NCBI GenBank assembly: GCA_946412015.1
Contig: CAMKGA010000023.1
Coordinates: 1-32,475, forward strand
DNA from: an uncultured Caryophanales bacterium
GTDB taxonomy: Bacteria > Bacillota_I > Bacilli_A > RF39 > UBA660
Reading direction: 5' to 3'
DNA length: 32,475 nucleotides
Of the stretch, positions 1 through 7,777 are shown in pieces. The notes beneath the pieces were generated by a model. The model had not been told where the DNA came from. It saw nothing but the letters and a program-made list of their open reading frames with translations, and ran no database searches. Position 1 is the first letter of the stretch. Each line of letters starts with the position of its first letter. The translations under genes were made by a program, and so were the position numbers.

Positions 1-18
1 AACGTAGTTATTTAGTAC

Positions 19-48
19 AAAAAAAAAAAAACGCAAGAGTTATTGCGT
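19..48 (-). terminator. Rho-independent terminator of the Rpn gene
   Basis: On the minus strand a perfect 6-bp stem (ACGCAA/TTGCGT, plus-strand 31-36 and 43-48, 6-nt loop) is followed by a run of about 12 T (plus-strand A run 19-30). It lies 16 bases past the stop codon of the Rpn-family gene, so it should end that transcript. Confidence 0.85.
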
Positions 49-63
49 AATTTTTATCTAAAG

Positions 64-891
64 TCAAATACTTTCTATTTGTTCTTTTGTAAGACCAGTT
101 ATTTCAATTATGTCATCTATAGGGTAATTTTTTTCTAACATTTTTTTTGCAGCTTCTAACTTACCTTGTTCAATACCTTGTTCAATACCTTGCTCAATAC
201 CTTCTTCGATATATCCATTTCTAAGTTTAATCCTATCTTCTTCGTCTGTAAATAATTGATGAAATTTATTATCTTTATTAAGACTATCTATATCATTAAC
301 TATTTTATCCATATAATCATCATCCTTAATATTTAATAAATCTTCTTTTTCCATTCCTACTATTAGTATATCTTTATACTTATTATAGTATTCCTTTGAT
401 TTATTTTTATTATACCATTCGTATATAAAATAATCAACATTTATATCGATAGTCTTTATCATATCTGTTAGTATTTTTCTATCGTTTATATCTCGATATT
501 CATATATACTTATTCCTTTTTTATTTTTTCCTTGAAAGATAAAATTAATTTGAATATGTTGATCAATTGTTTTATATGATACATCCTTATCAGTATCAGA
601 TACTAAAGCACTACATAGATATAAGAAGTTTCTATTTTTAATATTTATACTATAATCACTATTAATTTCTATATTAATTACTTTATCATTAGTTTTAACT
701 AATATATCTATTATTTTATTTTTTATATAGAGTCTATCTTTTGTAAGTTCACTATTTCTTATATCTAGTGTTTCAATTTTAAAACTACTATCTACATGAT
801 GCATTATATTTGTTAGAAATATTTTTAATAAATTTTTGTCCCTATAGAATACATTTTTAAATACTTGATCATACTTTAAAGTGTAATACAT
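64..891 (-). CDS. Rpn family recombination-promoting nuclease / PD-(D/E)XK transposase-like protein
   Basis: A 275-residue protein of the Rpn/YhgA-like family (PD-(D/E)XK nucleases that promote RecA-independent recombination). The opening resembles the family start (YDQVFKNVF). The nuclease core is visible as D62 (IIDILV) followed by E75-x-N77 (INIEIN), matching the D...ExQ/N pattern. The C-terminus carries the tetrapeptide IEQG in tandem (about residues 233-244), then a short helical tail ending ITGLTKEQIESI, also typical of the family. The start ATG follows a strong AGGAGGTGG site, part of which lies in a 10-bp hairpin. The stop is TGA. A second, 5'-truncated copy lies at the other end of this window, so the gene belongs to a local family of duplicated copies. 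Function is assigned by family; cleavage activity has not been shown for this protein. Confidence 0.85.
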   Translation of the reverse strand: MYYTLKYDQVFKNVFYRDKNLLKIFLTNIMHHVDSSFKIETLDIRNSELTKDRLYIKNKIIDILVKTNDKVINIEINSDYSINIKNRNFLYLCSALVSDTDKDVSYKTIDQHIQINFIFQGKNKKGISIYEYRDINDRKILTDMIKTIDINVDYFIYEWYNKNKSKEYYNKYKDILIVGMEKEDLLNIKDDDYMDKIVNDIDSLNKDNKFHQLFTDEEDRIKLRNGYIEEGIEQGIEQGIEQGKLEAAKKMLEKNYPIDDIIEITGLTKEQIESI

Positions 892-902
892 ACTACCACC
901 TC

Positions 903-928
903 CTACTTATATTATTCGATATAAGTAG
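903..928 (-). promoter_or_regulatory. Perfect hairpin next to the Rpn ribosome-binding site
   Basis: CTACTTATAT (903-912) and ATATAAGTAG (919-928) form a perfect 10-bp stem with a 6-nt loop. On the minus strand the 3' arm runs directly into the Shine-Dalgarno sequence of the Rpn gene (AAGTAGGAGGTGG). There is no T run, so this is not an ordinary terminator. It could limit ribosome access or end an element-like unit; the role is inferred. Confidence 0.55.
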
Positions 929-942
929 TTAAAATCCTTTTT

Positions 943-1746
943 TTATTCTTTAAAATGAATATCTAATGTTTCAATATCATATCCCCTATTTATAATATAT
1001 TTTATTATATAGTCTAATTCATTTATTAATTTATTATTATATTCAAATGTAAAAATAGCTCCACTTTTTAAATTATTTATTATAGTTTCAGAGTAATTAT
1101 CACTTATATATATACCACCTACATTATAAATACTATCTGTTTTACATATATTATCACTTATAGAATAATAATATATTTTTTTTTGTTTTATAACATTTTT
1201 AATTATGCTAATAACTTCTTTATCACAGTTATTAATACCAATTAAATGTTTATTACTTGTAATATCATAAAACTTTTCTATATGGTTATCTAATAATTTT
1301 TTATTAATAAAAAAAGTAGATTTTACTTCATTTTTATCAAGTATTTTAATAATTTTATTTATATCATCAATATTATTAACAATAAAATTTATACTAATCA
1401 TTTTTTTTGTTTTATTTCCTGATTTAATTATTTTATCTTTATTATTTTCTAGATTAATACTAGGTAATTTATATTTATAAATATAATAATCTTCATCATA
1501 TTTACCATATTTTCTCATATTCTCATAAGACTTATTTTCATCAACAGTTTTTTTAGAAATACCTGGTATTATATATTTATCAATAATTATTGCATCAACT
1601 GCATCTTGATTATATTTGTTTTTATTTATTTTTATTTGCATCATTATATCATCCATATTTTTTATTACATTTTTTGTTGTACTATTTAAATAAAAACTAA
1701 AAAAAAGCAAAGTAATTAGGCCAACAAATTGAAATAGTTTTTTCAT
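943..1746 (-). CDS. Secreted or membrane-anchored protein with a degenerate NodB (polysaccharide deacetylase) fold
   Basis: This 267-residue protein has an N-terminal hydrophobic segment (residues about 4-21) that would act as a signal peptide or anchor. The C-terminal half keeps the skeleton of a NodB-homology domain: a beta strand (MISINFIV), the helix-strand unit INKIIKILDKNEVKSTFFI, which matches the family's 'ILDILKKYNVKATFFV', and a C-terminal strand/helix (SGAIFTFEYN ... IINRGYDIETL). The catalytic motifs are gone: TFDDG is replaced by INFIVNN, and the metal-binding H-x3-H region by GINNCDKE. It is therefore unlikely to be an active deacetylase and may bind glycan or serve structurally. 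It starts 25 bases after the aminopeptidase gene, probably in one transcript, with a GGTG-type ribosome site. The fold is recognised by pattern only. Confidence 0.5.
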   Translation of the reverse strand: MKKLFQFVGLITLLFFSFYLNSTTKNVIKNMDDIMMQIKINKNKYNQDAVDAIIIDKYIIPGISKKTVDENKSYENMRKYGKYDEDYYIYKYKLPSINLENNKDKIIKSGNKTKKMISINFIVNNIDDINKIIKILDKNEVKSTFFINKKLLDNHIEKFYDITSNKHLIGINNCDKEVISIIKNVIKQKKIYYYSISDNICKTDSIYNVGGIYISDNYSETIINNLKSGAIFTFEYNNKLINELDYIIKYIINRGYDIETLDIHFKE

Positions 1747-1771
1747 TTTTCACCTAATTAAACTTATGCTT

Positions 1772-3007
1772 TTAGTTATCTTTAAATTCACTTGTAAAGT
1801 TACCATTTTCTAGTATTTTAATTTCTTTATTATCATATGTTATTCCAGTTACAGAAAGATCACTAGTACCAATCATAAAATCAACATGATTATCACAATT
1901 ATTAAGTCCGCGTTCTAATAACTCTTCCCTACTCATTTTAGGACCATTTAAAATGCATTCTGGAAATGAATTACCAAGTGCGATATGACAAGCTGCATTT
2001 TCATCATAAAGTGTTTCATAAAATATTAAATTAGATTTGGATATACTTGATGAATACTCAACAAGTGCAACTTCACCTAAGTAATCAGAATTCTTGCAAG
2101 TATTAATCATAGATTTTAATTCTTTATCTCCTACTTTAGCAAATGATGAAACTGCCTTTCCATCTTTAAATTCAATGTAAAACTCATCAATTATACTTCC
2201 CTGATAACTTAATGGTTTTGATGAATAAACTATTCCATTTGCACTCTTATATGAAGGAGATGTAAAAACTTCTTCAGTTGGAAAATTACATAATATCTCT
2301 TTTCCATTTTCTAGTTTTTCTAATCCTGATTTCCAGATATGATCTTCTGGTAGTTCAACGTAAAAATCAGTACCTAGTGAATTATTATATTTTAACTTTT
2401 TAAAATTGTAATTATTTAATTTTTCGGTAACTTTATTTAATTTATCTAGTTTTTTATCCCATTCTAAGGATGGATTATCACTTTTTATCTCACAAATATC
2501 AAATATTACATTCCATAAATCATCAACTGGAGTATTAGAATCTGGAAATACTAATTTTGCCCAATCATATGTTGGAACACATGCAATACACCATGATAAC
2601 TTTGATTTATCACGCATAGATTTAAAAACTTTTCTTGTACTGCTTGCATATGATACCATTTCTTTTATTTTATTTGAGTCAATATCTTTCATTAAATCTG
2701 GTGTTATAGAATCTAACATTAAAAATGCGGCATTCTTTTTAGCATATATATCCCATATTTCTTTATTCCAAAATGGCATATTCTTGAGACTATTAATATC
2801 TAACTTTTTTAAAGCATCGTGTTTTAGCTCTGGATATACTATATCAAAATATATATCTTTAACACCTATTTCATAGGCTCTTTTTGCAACCATCCTAGCA
2901 AATGGCATAATCTCATTATTAAAGCACAATAATAATGGTTGATTACTATCTAGCTTAAGACAAGTTTTAAGTATTATATCAATATATTTTTCTTTTAAAT
3001 CATTCAT
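1772..3007 (-). CDS. Aminopeptidase, M29 family (AmpS/AmpT type)
   Basis: A 411-residue cytoplasmic metallo-aminopeptidase, full length for family M29 (about 400-415). Family metal ligands appear in order: E245/E246 in NFPTEEVFTSP, E312 in GEVALV, E331 in FYETLYDENAACH, H341, and H374 with D376 in NHVDFMIG. The pattern ENAACHIALG is diagnostic. These enzymes bind two divalent metals and remove N-terminal residues from peptides, here presumably for peptide turnover. The ATG at 3007 gives the expected N-terminus (LKEKYIDIILKTCLKL). It is the first gene of a minus-strand group with the NodB-like gene and is divergent from the small Tyr-rich gene starting at 3057, so the two share an intergenic region of about 50 bases. 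Confidence 0.93.
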   Translation of the reverse strand: MNDLKEKYIDIILKTCLKLDSNQPLLLCFNNEIMPFARMVAKRAYEIGVKDIYFDIVYPELKHDALKKLDINSLKNMPFWNKEIWDIYAKKNAAFLMLDSITPDLMKDIDSNKIKEMVSYASSTRKVFKSMRDKSKLSWCIACVPTYDWAKLVFPDSNTPVDDLWNVIFDICEIKSDNPSLEWDKKLDKLNKVTEKLNNYNFKKLKYNNSLGTDFYVELPEDHIWKSGLEKLENGKEILCNFPTEEVFTSPSYKSANGIVYSSKPLSYQGSIIDEFYIEFKDGKAVSSFAKVGDKELKSMINTCKNSDYLGEVALVEYSSSISKSNLIFYETLYDENAACHIALGNSFPECILNGPKMSREELLERGLNNCDNHVDFMIGTSDLSVTGITYDNKEIKILENGNFTSEFKDN

Positions 3008-3056
3008 TGTATCACTCTTTCTATTAATTCATAAAATATAGTTGAAAGGAGAAAAT

Positions 3057-3245
3057 ATGTATCAAAATTATAATTATAGAAATTATAACCAAAATAGAAA
3101 CGCAGGATTCTTAGGACCATTTTTACTTGGTGGATTAACTGGCGGTTTAGTTGCTCCTCTATTTTATAACAGACCGAATTACTACTATCAACCATATCCA
3201 TATTATCCATATACTACTTATTATTATGGAGGATATTACAGATAA
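3057..3245 (+). CDS. Small Tyr/Pro/Gly-rich protein
   Basis: A 62-residue protein with an Asn/Tyr/Arg-rich start (MYQNYNYRNYNQNRN), a short hydrophobic Gly-rich core (GFLGPFLLGGLTGGLVAPLF) and a C-terminus dominated by Tyr and Pro ending YYYGGYYR. The ATG at 3057 is chosen over a TTG at 3042 because AAAGGAG (3045-3051) is the ribosome site and overlaps the TTG. Similar small Tyr-rich proteins with a Gly-rich core occur in spore-forming Bacillota and are often labelled spore-coat-like or surface proteins, but there is no direct evidence for that here. Function unknown. Confidence 0.7.
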   Translation: MYQNYNYRNYNQNRNAGFLGPFLLGGLTGGLVAPLFYNRPNYYYQPYPYYPYTTYYYGGYYR

Positions 3246-3272
3246 TATACTTATTATATCATAAATATTTGA

Positions 3273-3301
3273 TTGACTGTAAAAAATAACTATGATAAAA
3301 T
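3273..3301 (+). promoter_or_regulatory. Sigma-A type promoter for the 198-residue gene
   Basis: TTGACT (3273-3278), a 17-base spacer and TAAAAT (3296-3301) preceded by TGA (extended -10). It lies just upstream of the gene whose ATG is at 3319, leaving a short leader that carries GGAGG. Confidence 0.65.
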
Positions 3302-3318
3302 TAGTTTATGGAGGAATT

Positions 3319-3915
3319 ATGAGTAATTATAGCAAAATTAATAGTGAGTTATTAAAACTATTTAAAAAACATGATGTATTAGGATATGTAACGTGTAAAC
3401 ATGATTTACAAAATAATACTAATCCTTTTCAAAACGTTCGTATACAATCAAGATTATATAGTTTATTTTTAAGTTCATTGAAAAAAGAAGATGCAAAATC
3501 AATTTTATTAATTGATAAAGAAATTAGAAAATTAGCTAAGAATTTAGAATTTGAATTACTTGGTTCGCTTAGTGAAACTAATATAATTGACCTGCCTCGT
3601 CAAGCATCAGAGCAAGCATTACAGTATTCTGATGTAATTGCACTAAGAGATAAGCAAGGCTTTTATCCATTAAATAATAATTTTGATGTTGTAATTAATA
3701 AATATAATGATGAATTAATATTAATTAATAATTTAATAAAGAATAAAGAAGATATTATGAATAGCGATTTACCAGTAAAAAACAAAAAACTGTCAAAAAA
3801 AGAAACCGAATTACTTTCTTATTGTCTTGGTTATGGAAAATTAAGAGAAGAAATACTTAATAATAATAGTAGAGAAAAACATAAGATTAAAGAATCTAGT
3901 AAAGGATACAAATAG
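3319..3915 (+). CDS. Hypothetical helical protein, 198 residues
   Basis: I do not recognise this protein. The ATG at 3319 (MSNYSKINSELLKLFKKHD) is chosen because GGAGG at 3310-3314 sits 4 bases before it; an in-frame upstream start at 3292 has no such site and overlaps the promoter's -10 box. The sequence is soluble, charged and largely helical, with no signal peptide or membrane segment. It contains paired Cys/His residues near residue 27-30 (TCKHD), a Cys near residue 170 (SYCLGYGKLREE) and a Lys-rich tail. It has its own promoter and stands upstream of mgtE, separated by a second promoter, so linkage to magnesium uptake is not implied. Confidence 0.6.
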   Translation: MSNYSKINSELLKLFKKHDVLGYVTCKHDLQNNTNPFQNVRIQSRLYSLFLSSLKKEDAKSILLIDKEIRKLAKNLEFELLGSLSETNIIDLPRQASEQALQYSDVIALRDKQGFYPLNNNFDVVINKYNDELILINNLIKNKEDIMNSDLPVKNKKLSKKETELLSYCLGYGKLREEILNNNSREKHKIKESSKGYK

Positions 3916-3917
3916 TA

Positions 3918-3946
3918 TTCTTTATTTTTTTTAAATGTGCTATAAT
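3918..3946 (+). promoter_or_regulatory. Probable promoter of mgtE
   Basis: An extended -10 (TGCTATAAT, TATAAT at 3941-3946) lies 22 bases before the chosen mgtE start. The -35 region (about 3918-3923, TTCTTT) is weak, as is common with extended -10 promoters. No Mg2+-sensing leader fits in the short space between this promoter and the gene. Confidence 0.5.
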
Positions 3947-3967
3947 TTGTAAAAGGAAGTGGTTTTT

Positions 3968-5302
3968 TTGATTCAAAATATTGAAATGTTAATTGAAGAA
4001 AAAAAGTATAGTGAACTTAAGGGTGAATTAATTAAATTAAATGAAGCAGATATTGCTGAAATACTAGAAAATTTAAATGAAGTAGAATTAATTACAATAT
4101 TTAGACTTTTACCTAAAGATTTAGCCGCGCTTGTATTTTCATATTTATCAATTGAAAATGAGCAAATAATTATTAAAGCACTATCAGATAAAGAAGCTGC
4201 ACAAATAATTGATAATATGTATAGAGATGATGCTGCTGATTTAATTGATGAGATGCCATCAAATGTAGTTAAAAGGTTACTTTCAAATACTACTAAAGAA
4301 ACAAGACGTGATATAAATAATTTACTTAAATATGAAGATGATTCCGCAGGAAGTATCATGACAGTCGAGTTTATTGACCTAAAAGAAAATTATACTATAA
4401 AAGATGCATTAGATAGAATAAAAAAGGATGCTAATCACATTGAAAACTTTGATATTTGTTATGTACTTGATCATACAAGAAAATTACTTGGCTATGTTAA
4501 ATTAAAAGATATCTTGATAAATGACGAAAACAAACCAATAAAAAGTCTTATGAAAAAAGTTCATGCAAAAGTATCTACAAAAACTGATCAAGAAATTGTT
4601 GCTCATAAATTTAAAAAATACGATATTAACTTAATGCCTGTTGTTGATTCAGAAAATAAGCTAGTTGGTATTATTACTATTGATGATATCGTGGATATTA
4701 TTGATGAAGAAACTACTGAAGATATCGAAAAAATGGCAGCAATTACACCAAATGACAAACCATATAATAAAACAGGAGTATTTCAAACATACATAAAAAG
4801 AATTCCATGGCTATTACTACTTATGATATCTGCAACATTTACAGGTAAAATAATTCAAAACTATGAAAAAGCTTTAGCTTCTTATGTAGTTTTAACATCA
4901 TTTATTCCAATGCTTATGGATACAGGCGGAAATGCAGGATCGCAAGCTTCTGTTACTATTATAAGAAGTTTATCATTAAATGAAATAAAGTTTAAAGATA
5001 TATTTAAAGTTATATTTAAAGAGATTAGAGTTGCTATACTTATTGGAATTACTCTTGCAGTTGCCAATTTCTTTAAACTAATGATAATTGATGGAGTATC
5101 AATTACTATTGCTCTTATAGTATGCTTAACTTTAATTATTACTGTATTGTGTGCTAAAATTGTTGGTAGTACTCTACCTATGATAGCTAAAAAAATTGGA
5201 TTTGATCCTGCAGTTATGGCAAGTCCGTTTATAACAACAATAGTAGATGCTATATCATTAATTATTTATTTTACTATTGCAACTAATTTACTTTCACTAT
5301 AA
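3968..5302 (+). CDS. mgtE: Magnesium transporter MgtE
   Basis: A channel-type Mg2+ importer of the inner membrane, about 444 residues, full length. Order of domains: an N-terminal MgtE_N superhelical domain (about 10-120, Leu/Ala repeats ending in DDAADLIDEMP), two CBS domains (about 130-250, with GYVKLKDILI and GIITIDDIVDII), then about five membrane helices. Family signatures include PMLMDTGGNAGSQASVTIIR and the C-terminal ASPFITTIVDA, whose Asp (near residue 427) belongs to the conserved ion pathway. The start is probably the TTG at 3968, placed 8 bases after AGGAAG; a GTG at 3959 overlaps that ribosome site. The N-terminal domains are expected to close the pore at high cytoplasmic Mg2+. 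A hairpin overlapping the stop codon serves as terminator. Confidence 0.96.
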   Translation: MIQNIEMLIEEKKYSELKGELIKLNEADIAEILENLNEVELITIFRLLPKDLAALVFSYLSIENEQIIIKALSDKEAAQIIDNMYRDDAADLIDEMPSNVVKRLLSNTTKETRRDINNLLKYEDDSAGSIMTVEFIDLKENYTIKDALDRIKKDANHIENFDICYVLDHTRKLLGYVKLKDILINDENKPIKSLMKKVHAKVSTKTDQEIVAHKFKKYDINLMPVVDSENKLVGIITIDDIVDIIDEETTEDIEKMAAITPNDKPYNKTGVFQTYIKRIPWLLLLMISATFTGKIIQNYEKALASYVVLTSFIPMLMDTGGNAGSQASVTIIRSLSLNEIKFKDIFKVIFKEIRVAILIGITLAVANFFKLMIIDGVSITIALIVCLTLIITVLCAKIVGSTLPMIAKKIGFDPAVMASPFITTIVDAISLIIYFTIATNLLSL

Positions 5303-5324
5303 AAGAACACACAAGTGTTCTTTT
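5301..5324. terminator. Shared bidirectional terminator between mgtE and the converging gene
   Basis: AAAAGAACAC (5301-5310) and GTGTTCTTTT (5315-5324) form a perfect 10-bp stem with loop ACAA; the stem itself ends in A and T runs, so it can act in both directions. It overlaps the mgtE stop codon (5300-5302) and reaches the stop codon of the converging minus-strand gene (5323-5325). Confidence 0.85.
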
Positions 5325-5766
5325 ATAATTGACTATTTATAAATCTTTGTAAATTATCATTTTGATATGGAATATCTTTTTCATTCAATCTAGCAAATAA
5401 TTTATAACTCCTGCCATCAATAATATCTATTGTAATACTCTTTACTTTTGAATTTAGTAAAGCATAATTCTTTATTTTTATTTTTTTTATGTCGCTATTA
5501 GGAATAAAAATATAACCATTTTTATCTAGAACCATTTTTGATACATTTTGAGTAAGAACAAGTCCAGGCTGTTTTAAATAAAACATACCTATTCCGTTAT
5601 CTGTTTGATTTATTATAACCCCTTCAAATGGATATTCCATTCCACCAACAAGTCCACTTGATTTTCTCATATCTTTACAAGCTATAAAAATATTATTACT
5701 ATTTCCATAACAACCAACACTTTGAAATAAATTTATAACTTTTTGTAATTCATTAAATTCTTCCAT
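5323..5766 (-). CDS. Hypothetical protein downstream of aspS, 147 residues
   Basis: Not recognised. A soluble alpha/beta protein: a helical start (MEEFNELQKVINLFQSVG), then mostly beta strands (GVIINQTDNGIGMFYLKQPG, GYIFIPNSDIKKIKIKNYAL, SITIDIIDGRSYKLFARLNEKD), a layout that resembles small PH-like or beta-sandwich domains. It starts 12 bases after aspS with GGAGATAATT as ribosome site, so it should be co-transcribed with aspS under the T-box, and it ends in the bidirectional terminator shared with mgtE. No catalytic motif is visible. Confidence 0.7.
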   Translation of the reverse strand: MEEFNELQKVINLFQSVGCYGNSNNIFIACKDMRKSSGLVGGMEYPFEGVIINQTDNGIGMFYLKQPGLVLTQNVSKMVLDKNGYIFIPNSDIKKIKIKNYALLNSKVKSITIDIIDGRSYKLFARLNEKDIPYQNDNLQRFINSQL

Positions 5767-5778
5767 AATTATCTCCTT

Positions 5779-7515
5779 CTATTTTACTACAATTCCAAGT
5801 TCATCTAATTGTTTTTCACTTACACTATTTGGACAGTTGCTCATTAAATCACTGGCACTAGCTGTTTTAGGAAATGCAATAACATCTCTAATATTATCTG
5901 TATTAGTAAGTAGCATTGTCATTCTATCTAGTCCTAATGCAAATCCACCATGTGGAGGTGTACCATATTTTAAAGCATCTACAAAGAAACCAAATTTCTC
6001 ATCAATATCTTCCTTAGTTAATTCTAATGCTTCAAACATTCTTTCCTGTACATCTTGTTTGTGGATACGAATAGAGCCTCCACCTGCTTCATATCCATTA
6101 ATAACTATATCATAAGCTTTAGAATAACAATGTTCTTTATCGCTTAAAAGTTTATCAATATCACAATCTTTTGGCATCGTAAATGGATGGTGAAGTGACA
6201 TATATCTATTTTCTTCTTCACTCCATTCGAATGATGGAAAATCAGTTATCCACAATACTTTATAATCATTATCATTAATTAAATTTTCATAATGGGCAAT
6301 CTTTATTCTAAGAGCACCTAGTGAATTTTTTACTATTTTCCTATCTCCCATCACAATTAATACTAAATCATTATTTTCAACTTTTAATTTATCTTTTATA
6401 TTATTTATCTCGTCTTCACTTAATAATTTAACAATACTACCAGTAACTTCTTCATTATACTTAATATATGCAAGTCCCCCTGCTTTATATTTTTTTACAT
6501 ATTCAGTAAGTCCATCTAACATTTTCCTTGAATATTTATCACTTAAATTCTTTGCTACTATGCAGTTGATTATACCATTATTTTCAATTACGCCTTTAAA
6601 TAGATTAGAATCATTATTTTTTAATATATCTGTTATATCATTTATTTTCATTTCAAATCTTAAATCAGGTTTATCAGAACCATATATATTAATTGCATCG
6701 TCATATTTCATTTTTATAAATGGTTCATTAAATTCAATCCCTTTAACACTTTTAAATATATGTTTTACAAGTCCTTCACAAACTCCCATAACATCTTCTT
6801 CATCAACAAAGCTCATTTCAACATCTATTTGAGTAAATTCCGGTTGCCTATCAGCACGCAAGTCTTCATCTCTAAAACATTTAGCTATTTGAAAATATCT
6901 TTCAATTCCACCCACCATAAGTAGTTGTTTAAAAATTTGTGGAGACTGTGGAAGTGCATAAAAAGAACCCTTATTAACACGTGATGGTACTAAATAATCC
7001 CTTGCACCTTCTGGAGTTGATTTGCACAAAATTGGTGTCTCAACTTCTAAAAAAGATAATGAATCTAAATATTCTCTAGTTGCCATTGTAATCTTATGTC
7101 GAGCAATTAATTTATCTTTTAAAGAATCCCTTCTAAGATCTAGATATCTGTATTTTAATCTTGTATCTTCTAAAGCAGTTGTTGAATCACTTATTTCAAA
7201 TGGAAGTTCTTTGGATTTACTTAATATTTCTATACTATTAACAACTACTTCTATTTCTCCTGTTTTAATATTTTTATTTACACTACTTCTTTTATTAATT
7301 ATACCATTCACGCTTATTACGTATTCACTTTTAATCTTACTAGCAATACTATAACAACTACTATCAGGATTAACAACAAGTTGCATAATACCACTTCTAT
7401 CTCTTAAATCAATAAAAATTAACCCTCCTAAATTACGTACTTTAGATGCCCAACCTTTCAAATTAACTTCTTCATTTACATTTTTTATACTATATTCTGT
7501 ATTAAATTTTTTCAT
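5779..7515 (-). CDS. aspS: Aspartyl-tRNA synthetase
   Basis: A 578-residue class II aminoacyl-tRNA synthetase that charges tRNA-Asp with aspartate in the cytoplasm; the length is normal for bacterial AspRS. Visible parts: an N-terminal OB-fold anticodon-binding domain (about 1-110, GWASKVRNLGGLIFIDLRDR), class II motif 2 (FRDEDLRADRQPEFTQID), the bacterial GAD insertion (about 290-410), flipping-loop/active-site segments (TPEGARDYLVPSR, PQSPQIFKQLLM) and motif 3 (GFALGLDRMTMLL). The ATG at 7515 follows AGGAGG. Expression is controlled by the T-box leader just upstream. Whether it also charges tRNA-Asn cannot be told from this window. Confidence 0.98.
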   Translation of the reverse strand: MKKFNTEYSIKNVNEEVNLKGWASKVRNLGGLIFIDLRDRSGIMQLVVNPDSSCYSIASKIKSEYVISVNGIINKRSSVNKNIKTGEIEVVVNSIEILSKSKELPFEISDSTTALEDTRLKYRYLDLRRDSLKDKLIARHKITMATREYLDSLSFLEVETPILCKSTPEGARDYLVPSRVNKGSFYALPQSPQIFKQLLMVGGIERYFQIAKCFRDEDLRADRQPEFTQIDVEMSFVDEEDVMGVCEGLVKHIFKSVKGIEFNEPFIKMKYDDAINIYGSDKPDLRFEMKINDITDILKNNDSNLFKGVIENNGIINCIVAKNLSDKYSRKMLDGLTEYVKKYKAGGLAYIKYNEEVTGSIVKLLSEDEINNIKDKLKVENNDLVLIVMGDRKIVKNSLGALRIKIAHYENLINDNDYKVLWITDFPSFEWSEEENRYMSLHHPFTMPKDCDIDKLLSDKEHCYSKAYDIVINGYEAGGGSIRIHKQDVQERMFEALELTKEDIDEKFGFFVDALKYGTPPHGGFALGLDRMTMLLTNTDNIRDVIAFPKTASASDLMSNCPNSVSEKQLDELGIVVK

Positions 7516-7539
7516 AACTACCTCCTAAATACAAAAATT

Positions 7540-7730
7540 AGTCTATAAATTTAAGGGCGAAATATTCGCGGTACCACCTTAATTCATAGACTAGCTAACT
7601 CTTTCTTTAACGCAGATATACGATTATTCTTAACATTTGATGTCTTCATTATAAAATTTTACCAGTTTACACCAACCACTAGCTCTCTTTAAAAATTATT
7701 TATAATTACTCCTTCAAATAAATACAAACA
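7540..7730 (-). promoter_or_regulatory. T-box riboswitch leader of aspS
   Basis: On the minus strand the conserved T-box sequence AAGGTGGTACCGCG (plus-strand 7567-7580) lies 50 bases upstream of the aspS start. A terminator stem is visible from AGTCTATGAATTAAGG (7577-7592) with CCTTAAATTTATAGACT (7540-7556), followed by AATTTTTG; the T-box segment would pair instead in the antiterminator. Upstream are typical Stem I elements, AGAGAGC and GGTTGGTG (about 7670-7695). A GAC triplet (plus-strand 7642-7644, context GAAGACATC) fits an Asp specifier codon. Uncharged tRNA-Asp would then switch transcription on. An extended -10 (TGATAAAAT, 7732-7740) is a possible promoter. Confidence 0.9.
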
Positions 7731-7777
7731 TATTTTATCACAAATTTTTTTATATTTCTAGATATATATTAACATTT

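Noticed and set aside
64-891. Alternative code with TGA as Trp, as in Mollicutes
   Set aside because: The intact Rpn gene ends at TGA just where its copy ends, and Trp codons in essC and other genes are TGG.
943-1746. Active polysaccharide deacetylase
   Set aside because: Both the TFDDG and the HxxxH motifs are missing.
3007-3037. Plus-strand promoter TTGTAT/TAAAAT for the small Tyr-rich gene
   Set aside because: The spacer is 19 bases and the region is AT-rich, so the match is too weak to list as a feature.
3004-3210. 68-residue minus-strand frame over the small Tyr-rich gene
   Set aside because: Overlaps the aminopeptidase start and lacks a ribosome site; the plus-strand gene has AAAGGAG and a plausible protein.
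3973-4359. 128-residue minus-strand frame inside mgtE
   Set aside because: Antisense shadow of the MgtE N-terminal domain; Ser-rich reverse reading with no independent signals.
5837-7354. Several plus-strand open frames across aspS
   Set aside because: They lie antisense to a full-length AspRS with all its motifs and have no ribosome sites.
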